Source: Ustulina deusta
Lineage: Eukaryota; Ascomycota; Sordariomycetes; Xylariales; Xylariaceae
Length of the DNA: 64,000 nt
Assembly: GCA_023159155.1 (NCBI GenBank)
Contig: JAJNNX010000005.1
Location: 620,001 to 684,000 of the forward strand
Direction: 5' to 3'
The translations under genes were made by a program, and so were the position numbers. Position 1 is the stretch's first letter. Every line of letters begins with the position of its first letter. Below, piece after piece: positions 22,983 through 34,184 of the stretch. The notes below the pieces were generated by a model, which worked only from the letters and a program-made list of their open reading frames with translations, made no database searches and was not told where the DNA came from.

Positions 22983-23644
22983 CCTGTAAGTGATTTTTAC
23001 CTACAAAGCTTGTTTTATACCATCACGTAGTTACTAGGGGGGTTTCCGGGAACATATATACAAATAGCCTGCTTGGGTTGGAAGAAACAAATGGGAAAAC
23101 AGTTGTCGTTGTTTGTATTGCCACAACACTTGCTTTATGTACTAAATAATTTGTGTTCGGCCTCCGGATGCCGACGCCAAAACAAATCTAGAATAGATGC
23201 AGCCAAATTGACCCTTTTCATTATTACATTGATGATACATGGCTACGGGGTAGCTAGTCTATCCAAAGTTAATATATGGGCTGACATATTGCCTCTCAAA
23301 AAAGCCGTTCGTGCGGCTTCTATTTGGTTCTCGTCTGACCAAGACAGAGCGCTAGTTATGTGAGCTGCATTATCCGTATCCAACTTTGGTTGAGGTATGA
23401 AGTCAACTGCCCCTTGAAACAGGACCGCTTATTGATACCATCGTGGAACAGCAGGTCAGTTTAGAGAATGGTTGCTTGGGTAGCATATTGGTGCATCTTT
23501 CGACTAGAGGCATAGTTTTCGAAACTACGAGGGCGCTTGAAGCCCGGAGAAATCGTTGATGCGGTCATCTCAACACTTTGAGCGACCGTCTTATGGTTCG
23601 GAATGTAGTACACGGTTCGTTGACTTGTTTCTCAGACCTAGGTG
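22983..23644. other. Intergenic
   Basis: No supported gene. It separates the damaged membrane-protein gene from the 3' end of the glycosyltransferase. Confidence 0.35.
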
Positions 23645-25037
23645 TCACTGTGGCAAAACCCAATCTCTGTTGTTGCATTTCGACTCCATTCGCTCAATGA
23701 AAGCATCGATACGGTTTACCATCCATCCGGACTTCACTTGCGCAGCAGCGGAAGCTTTACGGCCGAGCTTCAACGCAGTAGATGTCTTGCATGAATAGCC
23801 GGTTACCGAAAACTGCATGCAAGCGGGATCATTCTCACAAACAGTCCGGCAAGCCTTAAATGAGCTTGCTGTAGATTCCTCTTTGTCTGCGTGGTTGTCC
23901 CAATCGTCGCGTTCAGCAGCCAATCGTGGCAATACGTAGTTGTAGAAGATATCTTTATGTCGCAATAGAGTATCGTTCTAGAAAATAATCAAGGTCAGCT
24001 TGGTCGTAGTCTCCAATGCATTTGCGCCAGAGGTGAACACTAACCGTTTGATACCACTTCTGCTCGAAAGAGTAGAACACGGGGTACTCGGAAGGCGGAA
24101 GATGGTGATAACTCGCTGCATAATAACACCACGGATGCCTCTCAGGACCTCCAAAACCGGATTCGAAGTCGGTGTCTGCCGGTTCTTCGCTCGAGAGCGT
24201 GGGGAATGCCCATTGAAGAGGCACTCCAACGTCGGCCAGGGCTTTGCCCAGGACGCAATCGCCAGCCCAATGACGGGCAGTGAAGTCGTCATAGAATTTG
24301 AGATTCGTGTTGCGATGCTCGACAACCTTCTTCAGGGCTGGTTGAGAGATGACAAACCCAGCTCCACCATATGCGAAAACGACATCGCCGATCTGCATCT
24401 GTTGGCCCATATACCAAGGTTTGGATGGGTCAAAATGTTTGAGCCAGGCGAGCAATGACGGCCAGAGTACGTATGTATCCGACTCGATAAAAACGAACCA
24501 CTTCGCATGAGGCCGGATTCTCAATGCCTTGTCGGCCAGCGGGAGGAACTTCCACTTATCCAGCCTCCAGCCGGGACTGTCGCGCCCACCGTTTGTATTC
24601 TTCGCTGCGGCCCATTCTGCCATCTCTTCCGTCGTGAAGGCATCTCTACCTTTTCCTCTAAGTTTATTATAGTAATCGAAATCGGGGTGCGTCGCTATGA
24701 TCTCTGGATTCACCTCATCTAGAACGTCGTACACGTGCTTGCCTTCTATAACCTCTTCGAAATCCGAATAGAGCTCGTAGTGCGGGACACAGCGTAAAGT
24801 TGTCTTGTAATGTGCGGGGAGTTTCTTAGGCGCTTCTGTGGTACCGGTTCTTAGGGTTACGAAAATATCGTCAAGGTCTTCGAGGCCAACACATGGCTTG
24901 TGGTTTGCTGTACGACTGCCGAGGTTTTCTGCTGGCTGGGATCGAATACTGAACAGTTGGAATATCACGAGTGTGATTAGGATTACGACGAATACTCGGC
25001 TCGGAGATCGTGTCAACCTCGACGGTAAGGTTGGCAT
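23645..25037 (-). CDS. GT31-like (fringe/DUF604-type) glycosyltransferase
   Basis: Two exons, 25037-24045 and 23977-23645, with a 67-bp intron (GTTAGT...TTCTAG) joining KWYQT to NDTLLRHKDIF, give 441 aa. An N-terminal anchor (VFVVILITLVIFQLF, residues about 15-29) suggests a type II Golgi/ER membrane protein. The catalytic domain contains WFVFIESDTYVLW with the metal-binding Asp about residue 187, followed by WYMGQQMQIGDVVFAYGGAGFVISQPAL, which is characteristic of fungal fringe-like GT31 proteins. The C-terminal 80 residues are Cys-rich (FKACRTVCENDPACMQFSV ... CKTST) and resemble a PAN/apple-like tail. The enzyme should transfer a sugar from a nucleotide sugar; donor and acceptor are unknown. 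It lies 2 kb past the terpene cyclase, but membership of that cluster is not shown. Confidence 0.88.
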
Positions 25038-28000
25038 GGTTATTCGGGAAATTACGCGAATAGGGGCTCAGAATTGATCGACATCAAGCAGGGTGAAGAA
25101 ATATGCTTCAGAGGGAAAACGCAATAACTTGAGCAGAAAGGATACGCACGAATCGCGGCGTGGCCAAGACTTCGCGCGTGAGACAGGGAGATTCAGACAA
25201 AGCAATTTTCTAAAGGGAGGATGGGCTCTGTGAAAGTGGCCGCCAGCAACATGGAGGGTTATATCGCATTGTGATAGTGAACGAAGGCAAGAATGAAACC
25301 ATTCTGCGGTGCCAGAGGAATAAGAGGCTATTCGTGCCACACGTCAGCCAGTCTGCAGCTTTCCGGAAGAGGGCCACACTGGTTGCGACAGTCTCGTACT
25401 ATTCAGAGCTATTTGGCTGGGGCGCTAGAGCAAAGACCATCGAGAGGGTCTTCAATCATTTTCTGAACGTTTAACTGGCTGTTGGCATACAAGGATAGAT
25501 GATCCCTGCATTCCTTGTTTAGTGTAGTGTAGTGTCTTCGGGTTCTAGACCCAGTGATTGGAGTTCTTATGGTAGTTGTCGGTAGTCACATGAAGCATCT
25601 CAGAGTGAAGAAAAGTATACAATTACTTTGTGAGTTGGAGTAGAGATAATATTCGTAATATTCCATTCCTCTTGATGACCGCACGAACAAGATTAAGCGG
25701 ATGGCTTATCTGTCTACGATATATAAAGCAGCACGCCCTGGCCAGTACCCCATGTAAATCATCATCCTCACGTCTTAATCCAGTACGATCTCCACATCGC
25801 GTTAGTAGTGCCAATACACGGAATTTTGCAGACCGTGCGCCGCACTACAGTCATACTGTTAAGACCCCAAGACTGACTTGCCTCAGACTGACCAAGCCTG
25901 TTTTAGATTAGCAAAAAACCCGATCCAATTTTAAAGATATTATACGGGTTAGGTAAGTACACTAACCTACGCTAGATATATGCGTATGCACTCCGAACAA
26001 CGGTGCTTCGTACAGTACACACAGTGGGACAAAGCCCCCGCAGGGCTGAAGAGAAGGATGTGAAAAGGGCATGGATCATCTCGCGAGGGAGTTTCTGTTA
26101 GAAAGGTTAACCCCCTTTCTTGGTGTCCCAGAGGTCCGGTGGTATATAGTCCCTAAGTATAGCAGAAGAGCCTATGGCTAGGACACGCGAGATTTGTTTG
26201 TTGCTATGGTAAGTGTGATTGGTTTCTTTTTAAACCTTCATTCTGTGAAGAACATGCTGCTGGCTATCGCCTCGTCACTCGACTCCCCGCTCGTGGCAAG
26301 AATGAAAATAACGCCAGTCCATCAGTAGGGTTACATGTATACAGTCTTGCCTTTGTACGATGTAGTAGTGCCTATCGGTTGCGAGTCTCAAGTAGTTACT
26401 TATATATCTTACATAGTATTGGAGGAGTCTAAGACTTTCTCGGGTAGCATCGGTGTCTAACTCAAGACACACACTAACGAATATTGATTGGCTTATCACG
26501 CTATCTCGAAGATGATGAATCCCAGCTTCATAGCCAACTCTTTACCGGTATTAGCGCAGGGAGTACACGATACACTTCATGCATAGCCACCTTTTCAGTA
26601 CTTTTTATGATGCATTCTGTCTATATCGTAGCTCCTGTTGTATACTACTTAGATAGATATCTGACTATGCGGCGTACTGGACTACCTCTACATAGTGAGA
26701 GTGGGGTGGCTCGAGGTCCGTCGTAGGATCTGCGGCTTAGTATCTCAAAGAGTCTAGTGTAGAGAAATCCCTGACTAGGATTGCAGAATCCCCAAATAGC
26801 CTCCTCTAGCCCCGCGGGTCTGAAGTGAAACAGCCTCTGCTACTTCCGGGCAATGAGCGTTGGGCAACTCGGGTGTATTGGGTCTGCTTAACATACCACT
26901 TATTACTCCTTGACTTTCACTTGAGTCAGCCTGCTTGCGCCGAGCCACTCTTGGTTTTTCTCTGTTGTGTGCCTTGTAAGTGTTTTGAGGCGACTTCGCC
27001 CAAAATGCGATTTCTCTCGCTAGGCATTACCTGTCTGTCCCCCTTCTTGCTGCTTTTGATCCCGGACTTCAACCCGCGCAAGTAGGCTAGTTTCTCATAA
27101 GGTTAAAATATAGAGATACTTGAGAACTATACTGAACGAGCCGCCAAAGGTGGGCGATTTTAAGCGTCGGGCCCGAATCTGAAGACTGTAGGCTGGGTTA
27201 ATAAAGCAACTGGAAATTCCTATAGTTAGACGTCAGGGTCATAGTATATTTCAAATATAAAGGTCGAGGTAGTGGAGATACACTGTTCGAAGAGCGATTT
27301 CAAGGGTCCCTAGACCTTAGAATAAGACCGTCTACCGGTTCAAGGGATACTGGTTCATGTGATAGCGATTTGGTCTTGTTGTTCTTCGGCAGAGGATGAT
27401 TCGGAGGTGTGGTTAGAGGTGCGATCATTAGAGGTAACTAAGGTAGAAAGAGGAACGGACGGCGATATGGCATCAACCCATCGGAGGGATAATATAATAA
27501 AATATGGTTTAATAGCGCATATTATTGTGCGCTCATGTGATGAGGGTAAACGAGCTTAGCTACTGTGCAGAATAATATTTATTCGCAAATTTGAGCACCA
27601 ATGCAAATCTAATACCCCCTAGGTGGAATACCTAAACTATTCGTATACGTGCAAATCTCCTATGAGGGTCTCGATTTATAGAACAACTAGGAGGGCAGTC
27701 ATTAATTAGGCTAGCGGTACTATTGCTGGGAGTATCAGTTTCCGTGCTACCCAAGGAAGTAGGCCTTGTAAACGTGACTGTACTAGCCGGTGAGGTTTCT
27801 ATAATGGCGGTGCTAGACTCGGTTTTTGTGGTAGTATGAGCTGGAAACGCCTGTGTGGTGGCTATTTGCTGTTGCTATTTGCACTACCTTTCTCACTCGT
27901 GTTCCCTTTTCTTTTCGGATTAGCGAGTGTTTACGTTGCAGCTGTGCATAGTGTGGTTTGTCCAACACGCGGGCACTAAGAATAATATACGAGAAGTTTT

Positions 28001-28767
28001 TATCGTAAAATTTCATGTGACGTTATGTTGTACAACCTACGCGAAGGTCATACGCGTGTTAACGCGCTGAAAGCTGTGGAATAGAGGCCTCGGTGATAAT
28101 CTCCGCATGTCTCGGTGAGGCTATTCAGTCTTCGCTAATCTCAGACATAATAGCAGCTATCGGAGGTTAACAAGACCGATAGGGTTGCATATATAGACCT
28201 CAGGCTAGCCCAAAGGACTGGGAGGCTTCGAAAGGAGCAGATGGACCTTGGCAACCTTAGTAGATTATTGCAATATTGAGACCAATCTCCAAGCCCTTAT
28301 CTAAGCCCTTGTTATACGTTATGAACATGTTTTACTCATCGCTATCATCATTATTATCGTCGTCGTCGTCATATCTTCATCATTATCGTCACCATAACCA
28401 TCAGGGTCACCAGTACCGTCGTCGAACAGGAAGACGAGGGTAAAAGATCTTATCATCGTGAGGTCGACAACTTGGCTGAGAATGTCATCAAGGAGACAAA
28501 GGAAATCCAACCTATTTACTAAGGAGGAGAACCCATCGAGTAAGTCCTCAGCCAGAGAAGTGTAGATCCCAGGTAACACCATCTCTCTAAAGTGACTACA
28601 CGCAACGTCACGATAGGAAACGGAGGTTCTTTGCCTTCATCACTGAATTCAGCGATCGGTCGATTGCCGGACCTAGCCGCTCGCAGGACATCCCTGAACA
28701 ACCGATTTCTCCTCAATGCAGTGATGTAATATTACTAAAACGGCAGCTCTGGCATGGGATTTTGGAA
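25038..28767. other. Gene-poor region
   Basis: No conserved gene. Contains TAGTGTA motifs near 25523 (overlapping copies), 25961 and 26751, and a CAT/CGT-type trinucleotide stretch at about 28335-28395. Minus-strand frames at 28319-28716 look partly protein-like but shift frame and match nothing I know. Confidence 0.4.
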
Positions 28768-29618
28768 CTAGATGAGTCTGGTTTGAGTGATCGATATCCC
28801 CTTTCGATCAGTGTCAATTGAACTATCGCTAGTTATCACCTTATATGTCATTCCATCTTTCAGACCGTGTCAACCGCCGACTTTGATATACCCCGTAAAG
28901 TCGCCCTCATTTAGTTGCTCTCCAGTTGCAAGGTTGTAGCTTTAGGCCCCAACAACCTCAAGAATAGTATTCGCCCGTCTCGGAACTGTTCTGGTAGTTG
29001 AATCCCCAGGTCGTGACATTGACGGCGCCAATGTACACCCCAGGCTGTCTCACGCCGTCGATCTCATGTATATAAGGCCCAAGTTCGTAGTTCGGATCTG
29101 GCAGATTTGGCAATCCAAACCCGAAGACGGACTCAGCGGGTGTCCCGGCGGCAACCAGTGTCTGCCATCGAAGGCCATTAAACCTGTGTTCAGCTACGCC
29201 TGCAACGAGCCATTGCCGCAGCGCATTGGAACCGCTGTCTGATTGGCGGAGGCGTCTAGTGGTATTGTTATCTGTCTAGAAAGCTGATTAGCCATGCACG
29301 TAGCTTGAAATGCTAGATAACCGAAAGAGAGACTAGATCCATTCCACTAGTTTTGCAGAGGGAAAGAACATACAAATCCCCATATCCACCTCCTACTGCT
29401 GTTGCGTACTTGGGGACGAAGCTACCCCCATCGATTCCCTTCCCAGTAGAATCTGCGACGACCTTAAGAGGAGTGGCTATTCCAGTGCCATTATCGTAGC
29501 CAGGAAACGATGTGCAACTACTCGGGAGAGGTGTCACTGTTACATTCGGTACTGTGCATACGAGCATCACGAAAACGAATATCCACACAACATGGGGGAA
29601 TTGGGATCCCGACACCAT
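28768..29618 (-). pseudogene. Decayed gene for a secreted protein
   Basis: Exon 1 (29618-29374) starts with a clear signal peptide (MVSGSQFPHVVWIFVFVMLV) followed by a Ser/Thr/Gly-rich mature part. A 98-bp intron (29373-29276, GTATGT...TTCTAG) leads to LQITIPLDASANQTAVPMRC. The frame then breaks: after GNGSLQA the text resumes one frame over as VAEHRFNGLRWQTL, as if one base were lost. It runs to VTTWGFNYQNSSETGE, shifts again to NTILEVVGA, and has TAA and TGA stops before SYNLATGEQLNEGDFTGY and HGLKDGMTYKVITSD, ending at TAG 28768. Several independent lesions with preserved amino-acid texture identify a pseudogene. The family is not recognised. Confidence 0.6.
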
Positions 29619-29904
29619 TGTTTTTAAGGACAGGAAAACACTGAACACAGGTAGATGTAGAAAGGAAATGACAAAACACAACTCACATGAGAGATTTCTA
29701 TAGAAGAAGCACCCGTAGCGTCGCTTCTAGAGCTACTTTCCCGAACCAATTGGAAATGACACCGAAGAGGTGTACTCAGCAATTTAGCCGGGGTTTGGTT
29801 TCAAGCGGAAACGAAGGCCACAATGATATTAAAGCGTGAAGAAGTAAGGCAATAAGGGCCAATACTTCTACGGTAGTGTGATCGGGAAGGTAATTTAGAA
29901 AAAA

Positions 29905-32117
29905 TCACAAAGAAAGTATTTTTACAGCCCATATGATTCTCCTCTTTTCATTAACAGTATTGAAACTAAAGCGGGCCATACCAGTCAGTAGATATACAAG
30001 CTGGCCATGCTCTGTAGTGACTCTCAGCTGGGTTAAAGGAACAGGACGGGAGTTTCCAGTATTGAGATCGAGCAGCGGCCGTGGGAAGGTCCCGCAAAGT
30101 GAACACATATTACTGCACGCATGCACATAGCGATGACTACGCGGTCTACCAATATCGGGGAAAGCTTCGTAATCACTTAACTCACGGTTATTGCGCTGGG
30201 GTCTTTCCGTAACGTCTGAATCCCTCTGCAGGTCGAGCCAAGAGAATAAGTCCTCACTCTCCTTGAGTAGCCCCACGGAAACACTTTTGGCAAAATCTCT
30301 TGGGGTGTCTCCATTCTCGTCCCTAGCAACATCTACCCATAGCTGAAGTAGAGCTATGATGGAGAAAATTCACTGCTCTGCGTTTCTAACCAAGATGCCG
30401 TGCTCCTCCCTCACAAATTGCTCCGAGCAGATAGATAAAATTGAATTTAATTCGTGGTTTCGATATTGAGCAATGGTTTCTAGGACGGCTTCTAGGGCGA
30501 GCGTACCTGGGAGCACACTCCTTGCCCGTTTTTACAGGGTTCACCGTATGGAAAGGTAGCTCAGTCAAATGTTTCAAAAACGAGGACATAACACATTGCA
30601 CAATAGGGCCGTTACAAGGAAAAGGTTTGCCAAAGGCATAGTGAGTTGGAGTTGCGCTGTTAACCTGTTTAGCGGGATTTGCACCAAGCTCAATCAACAG
30701 CTAGACAGAATTGAAATCGCCATAAAGTATCGCGTAATGAAAGGGTGTTAGTCCCCTACTATCAATAGTATCAAGATCCGATCCTGCCTTAACAAGGGCT
30801 CGTAATAGATTAGGCTTCCAAGACGACCATTGAAGGCTGTTTCCCCCACACTGCCGGAAATCAATTTGGGCCAGCAAGGTCTGGTCAAATCTATTGCGGC
30901 GATGAACATCAAACACACTGTTGGTCCTAATAAGAGTAGCCCATAGCTCACTGGAATCTGTCCTTAGTAGAGCACAATAAAACTCGGCATTCACAAGTAC
31001 ATCCTGATGTTTGGAATGGAAACGGCCTTGCGGCCCCAAAAGTCCGTGGTCGAACAGTACCTTGGCTGATTTACAGATCCTTTTCATGTTTTGATCCCAC
31101 CACTGACGCGAGCTGGGACGGTATGTAAAACGAGTTTCAGAGAGAAGGTCAAGAAGAGTCCCCTGTGATATCATCTATCATGGCCCCTTGAACCGCGGCT
31201 CCCATTTCTAGCAAGGTTTGAATCAACACAGGTTCAGCACGCACTCAGGCATAGTTTAGAGGTGTGCGTTCTCTCCATCGAACGCGAGATGAACTGTGAA
31301 TGTGCTCATGACTAGATAAGTTGACTCCGGCTCCAGTTTTAACGAGGGTCTTGATGATTTCGCTAATTTCCGTTGAGGCTTCCGTTGAGGCCTGGCTTAC
31401 AAACTCAATGAATGACTGAAATGAGACAAAAGCGAATAACCAATAGCGCTGTCGGGAATCGAACCAAACTCACCAGATAGCTTACCAGTAGGCAAGACTG
31501 TCGCCGTTGATTTCATTTAGGTTAGAACAGTATGGTAGTAGCGTTTCGACCATTTCGACTGTGGTAGCTCGACCAATAATATCCAGTACGGGTATGTTTT
31601 CAGTTTGATTGGGTGCATTATGGGCTCTATTATGAATCTTGAGATAAGGCTGGAGAGCGCCATGCTCAAGCAACAACCTGGTTATATGAACGTCACCGCC
31701 GTCTATGGCCCTGCTAAGTGGGTGGCAATGATCTCCACAAGTAGTGTTCCCCGAAGGGTCGGCTCCCGCTTGTAAGAGGAATTCGACTACTGACGCAGCA
31801 CCTGCATCAACAGCGGCGCACATAATGGAGCCGAATCCCGAATAAGGAGTGTTGATATCGATGCCTGCACAGTCTAGGAACAACGCCACAAGTGTAGCAT
31901 TGTCGGATTTGATAAAGAAGTCCAGGATTTCGGATTTGAGGCGAATGACATCCCCCTCTAGAGTGACCGAAGTATTGGCTCGTAGGATCGGACGATAAAC
32001 AGCATCGTATACGACTTGCGACACCAATGATAACTCCATAGCAGCTGTAAAGTTTCGAGCCGCTGTTAACTTATCGGTGACAAGTCGCAAGATGTCCAAA
32101 TTCAGTTGTGTAGTCAT
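29905..32117 (-). pseudogene. F-box-like/ankyrin-repeat protein, decayed
   Basis: Exon 1 starts at ATG 32117 (MTTQLNLDILRLVTDKL), an F-box-like helix pair, then ankyrin-type repeats such as GAASVVEFLLQAGADPSG and VHITRLLLEHGALQPY. Exon 1 appears to end near 31485 (GTAAGC donor). Downstream text continues the repeats: SEIIKTLVKTGAGVNLSS, then an in-frame TGA after TPLNYA, then VLIQTLLEMGAAVQGAM, a frameshift into ISQGTLLDLLSE at about 31174, SRGLTPFHYAILYGDFNSV followed by TAG (30701-30703, probably CAG), LLIELGANPAKQ, another shift near 30530, and a hydrophilic tail to 29905. Ankyrin proteins mediate protein contacts. The stops and shifts mean that only a truncated protein of about 210 aa could be made. 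Confidence 0.65.
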
Positions 32118-33477
32118 TGCGAAAACTGAGGCCTGTTTTGTATTGTTTTGGATTGGTTTGTTTTGTTCTGAGTTTGCTAGATAATATGCCCTCAAGCGAG
32201 ATGCACGACGAATTTATCGACACGGCTACAGAGTTAGTGAAAGACGATGTTTGAAATTGTGAATGGCAAGGGATGAACACGTGAGCCTTGAACTAATTCG
32301 CGGCTGCTTTGAGTAGGGATCTCGAAAGAGCACCTGAATGGCATTGTATGTGTTCAAAGACAAGGGCGACGCTACTACGGCTCTTTCAGCACATGTAGGT
32401 ACATAATAAACTTTTGATGACGCGCTTTTGGTCTGTGCGCCTGCAGACCAGCCGAGCGCCAGCCGAGAGTTGCCGGTCGGGGTAGCTCCGTCCGTGTGAC
32501 CCACCTCCGGGCAGGTCAATGCATTTTGTCCAATCAAGGTTTTTGTACATTGTACTGCCCCACAAATTCTCGCGATCACGTGACAACCCCCACCAACCAC
32601 AAGACCGGCGCTAACAGGACTTCAGAAGCCCTTAAAAGAGACCTACTCCTATCAGACTAGTCGGCTCCGTAATGCCCGCAGCGCCGGGTCCTAGTCATAT
32701 TTCAGTATCCTTTCTATTTCTGGCTGACGAGACGCGTCGACGTGCTCGATGCGCCATCGCCATATTAGATTCTGAGAACGACCGCCCGAGTACCCCCCAG
32801 CTGAAGTAGAGGTTATCCGGCTAGAGCCTGCAGGATTTCTACGAGAGAGGCTCATGGGAACAAGATCTTAGAGAAATACCAAAATGATGGAGAGGAAGAT
32901 GAAGATCATCGTACCTCAACGTTCAAACTCGTATATACTAAAACTTAGCTTCCGTAGCGGGATTACAGCAGCCGCTCTGTTCAGCATGATTCGCCCCTCC
33001 GACCGAAGCAGGCCGACTACTCTGCGCCAGCAACTATCGCTGAATGTAGGTAATACTGTAGGTGACACTGACGGAGAGAACCCTCACTTCGAGTGGGACT
33101 GTCAGGCTAGATGGAATGTGATTATACGTTGTTGCGCAAGGAGCGTATAACGACACTGGTGGTGTATGCCAACAATATACAGAACAGTCTCTTTGATATA
33201 GTTGTCACATGGAATGCACAATTACAAGATGAATTTGCCTTCTCTCCGGGCGGAAGCATATAAATCCCAAGATGCTATTATTGATGGGAAATAGACGGAG
33301 AATATCAAGCGTTCCACATTCTTCCAGCGTCGTTAATATCCCGCTTATGGTTAGCCCAGTGATGCTTGGAATGACTGGTGGGAGGGACTCAAGCTCAGGT
33401 TAGTCTTGATGCCGGATGCTGCGTTGTTGATAAGATGGATTTGCTTGAGAGCACAAGAAAACGATAAAGTCACGTTA

Positions 33478-33685
33478 CGAATATCAGATTGGTTCGTTGT
33501 CCAACTTGTATATATACCCTCCCATGCCTCAGAGGATTCTAGCTCCTTAAGCTACAAACTATCACAAGGGGGAAGAGTATTGAAGTACTAGGTATGTATA
33601 GGATAGCCTAAGGAGCTAGAATACCCCTGGGGTATGGAAGGGTATATGCATATACAAGTAGGACAACAAACCAATTTGATACTCG
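33478..33685. repeat. Imperfect inverted repeat, arms about 75-80 bp
   Basis: Left arm 33478-33552 and right arm 33605-33685 are imperfect reverse complements (for example ATTCTAGCTCCTTAAGCT versus the complement of AGCCTAAGGAGCTAGAAT, and GATTGGTTCGTTGTCC versus the complement of GGACAACAAACCAATTT). They flank a 52-bp spacer. This could be a MITE-like remnant or a hairpin formed by inverted duplication. No target-site duplication was identified. Confidence 0.6.
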
Positions 33686-33756
33686 TGGTATGGTTAATAA
33701 CCAGAGTAGTAAGACAATTGCCGCCAAGCCCTTACTGACAGCACTACCCAGAGCAA

Positions 33757-33865
33757 CGATGAATGGACACGATGGATGGACACGATGGATGGACACGATG
33801 GATGGACACGATGGATGGACACGATGGATGGACACGATGGATGGACACGATGAATGGACACGATA
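33757..33865. repeat. 13-bp minisatellite, about 8 copies
   Basis: Tandem copies of GGACACGATGGAT; the first and last copies carry GAAT in place of GGAT. The 13-bp period rules out a conserved protein repeat. Similar but diverged sequence (AGAGTARTAAGAC...CTACCC) lies on both sides, near 33700 and 33885, suggesting a local duplication. Confidence 0.9.
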
Positions 33866-34066
33866 GCGATTACAAGGTAATGGCTAGAGTAATAAGACTG
33901 CTGCCTACTGGTTACCGCTAATTGGTGATACTACCCGAGTATACAACAACACAATGGACTAACCGAGAGTTGTCCTCGGTACTGGCGGTATAGTGACCAG
34001 TGGTGGTTGGCGCTACTACGGTTGCGTAGCCAAAAGTTTTGAATCTCCCAACCTCGCAGCTGGCCC

Positions 34067-34075
34067 TATAAAAAG
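34067..34075 (+). promoter_or_regulatory. TATA box of the HMG-box gene
   Basis: TATAAAAAG lies about 118 bp before the proposed start at 34185 and is followed by long pyrimidine-rich tracts (TCTCCCTCTCTC, CTTCTCCCCCCTTTCC), a common fungal promoter arrangement. Confidence 0.5.
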
Positions 34076-34184
34076 ACCCATCTCCCTCTCTCATTTTGAA
34101 ATCTTCTCCCCCCTTTCCACAATTTCTTTTCGCACACCTGGCGAATTAACTTCACACAAATTGCAAATTCGTACTTCTCTCAAC

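Larger units (their letters stand above)
32118..34066. other. Gene-poor region with repeats
   Basis: No intact gene. Stretches at 32700-33150 look faintly protein-like but contain several stops. The region also holds an inverted repeat and a minisatellite, described separately. Confidence 0.4.

Noticed and set aside
28319..28716. Two minus-strand frames with partly natural sequence
   Set aside because: They shift frame around a trinucleotide repeat and resemble nothing known; could be a further relic but unsupported.
31440..31480. GGTTCGATTCC on the minus strand, a perfect B-box match
   Set aside because: It lies near the presumed ankyrin intron, and neither the T stem nor the rest of a cloverleaf can be formed.
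32700..33150. Protein-like stretches (ADETRRRARCAIAILDSEND) with following stops
   Set aside because: Too many stops and no family match; not enough to call even a pseudogene.
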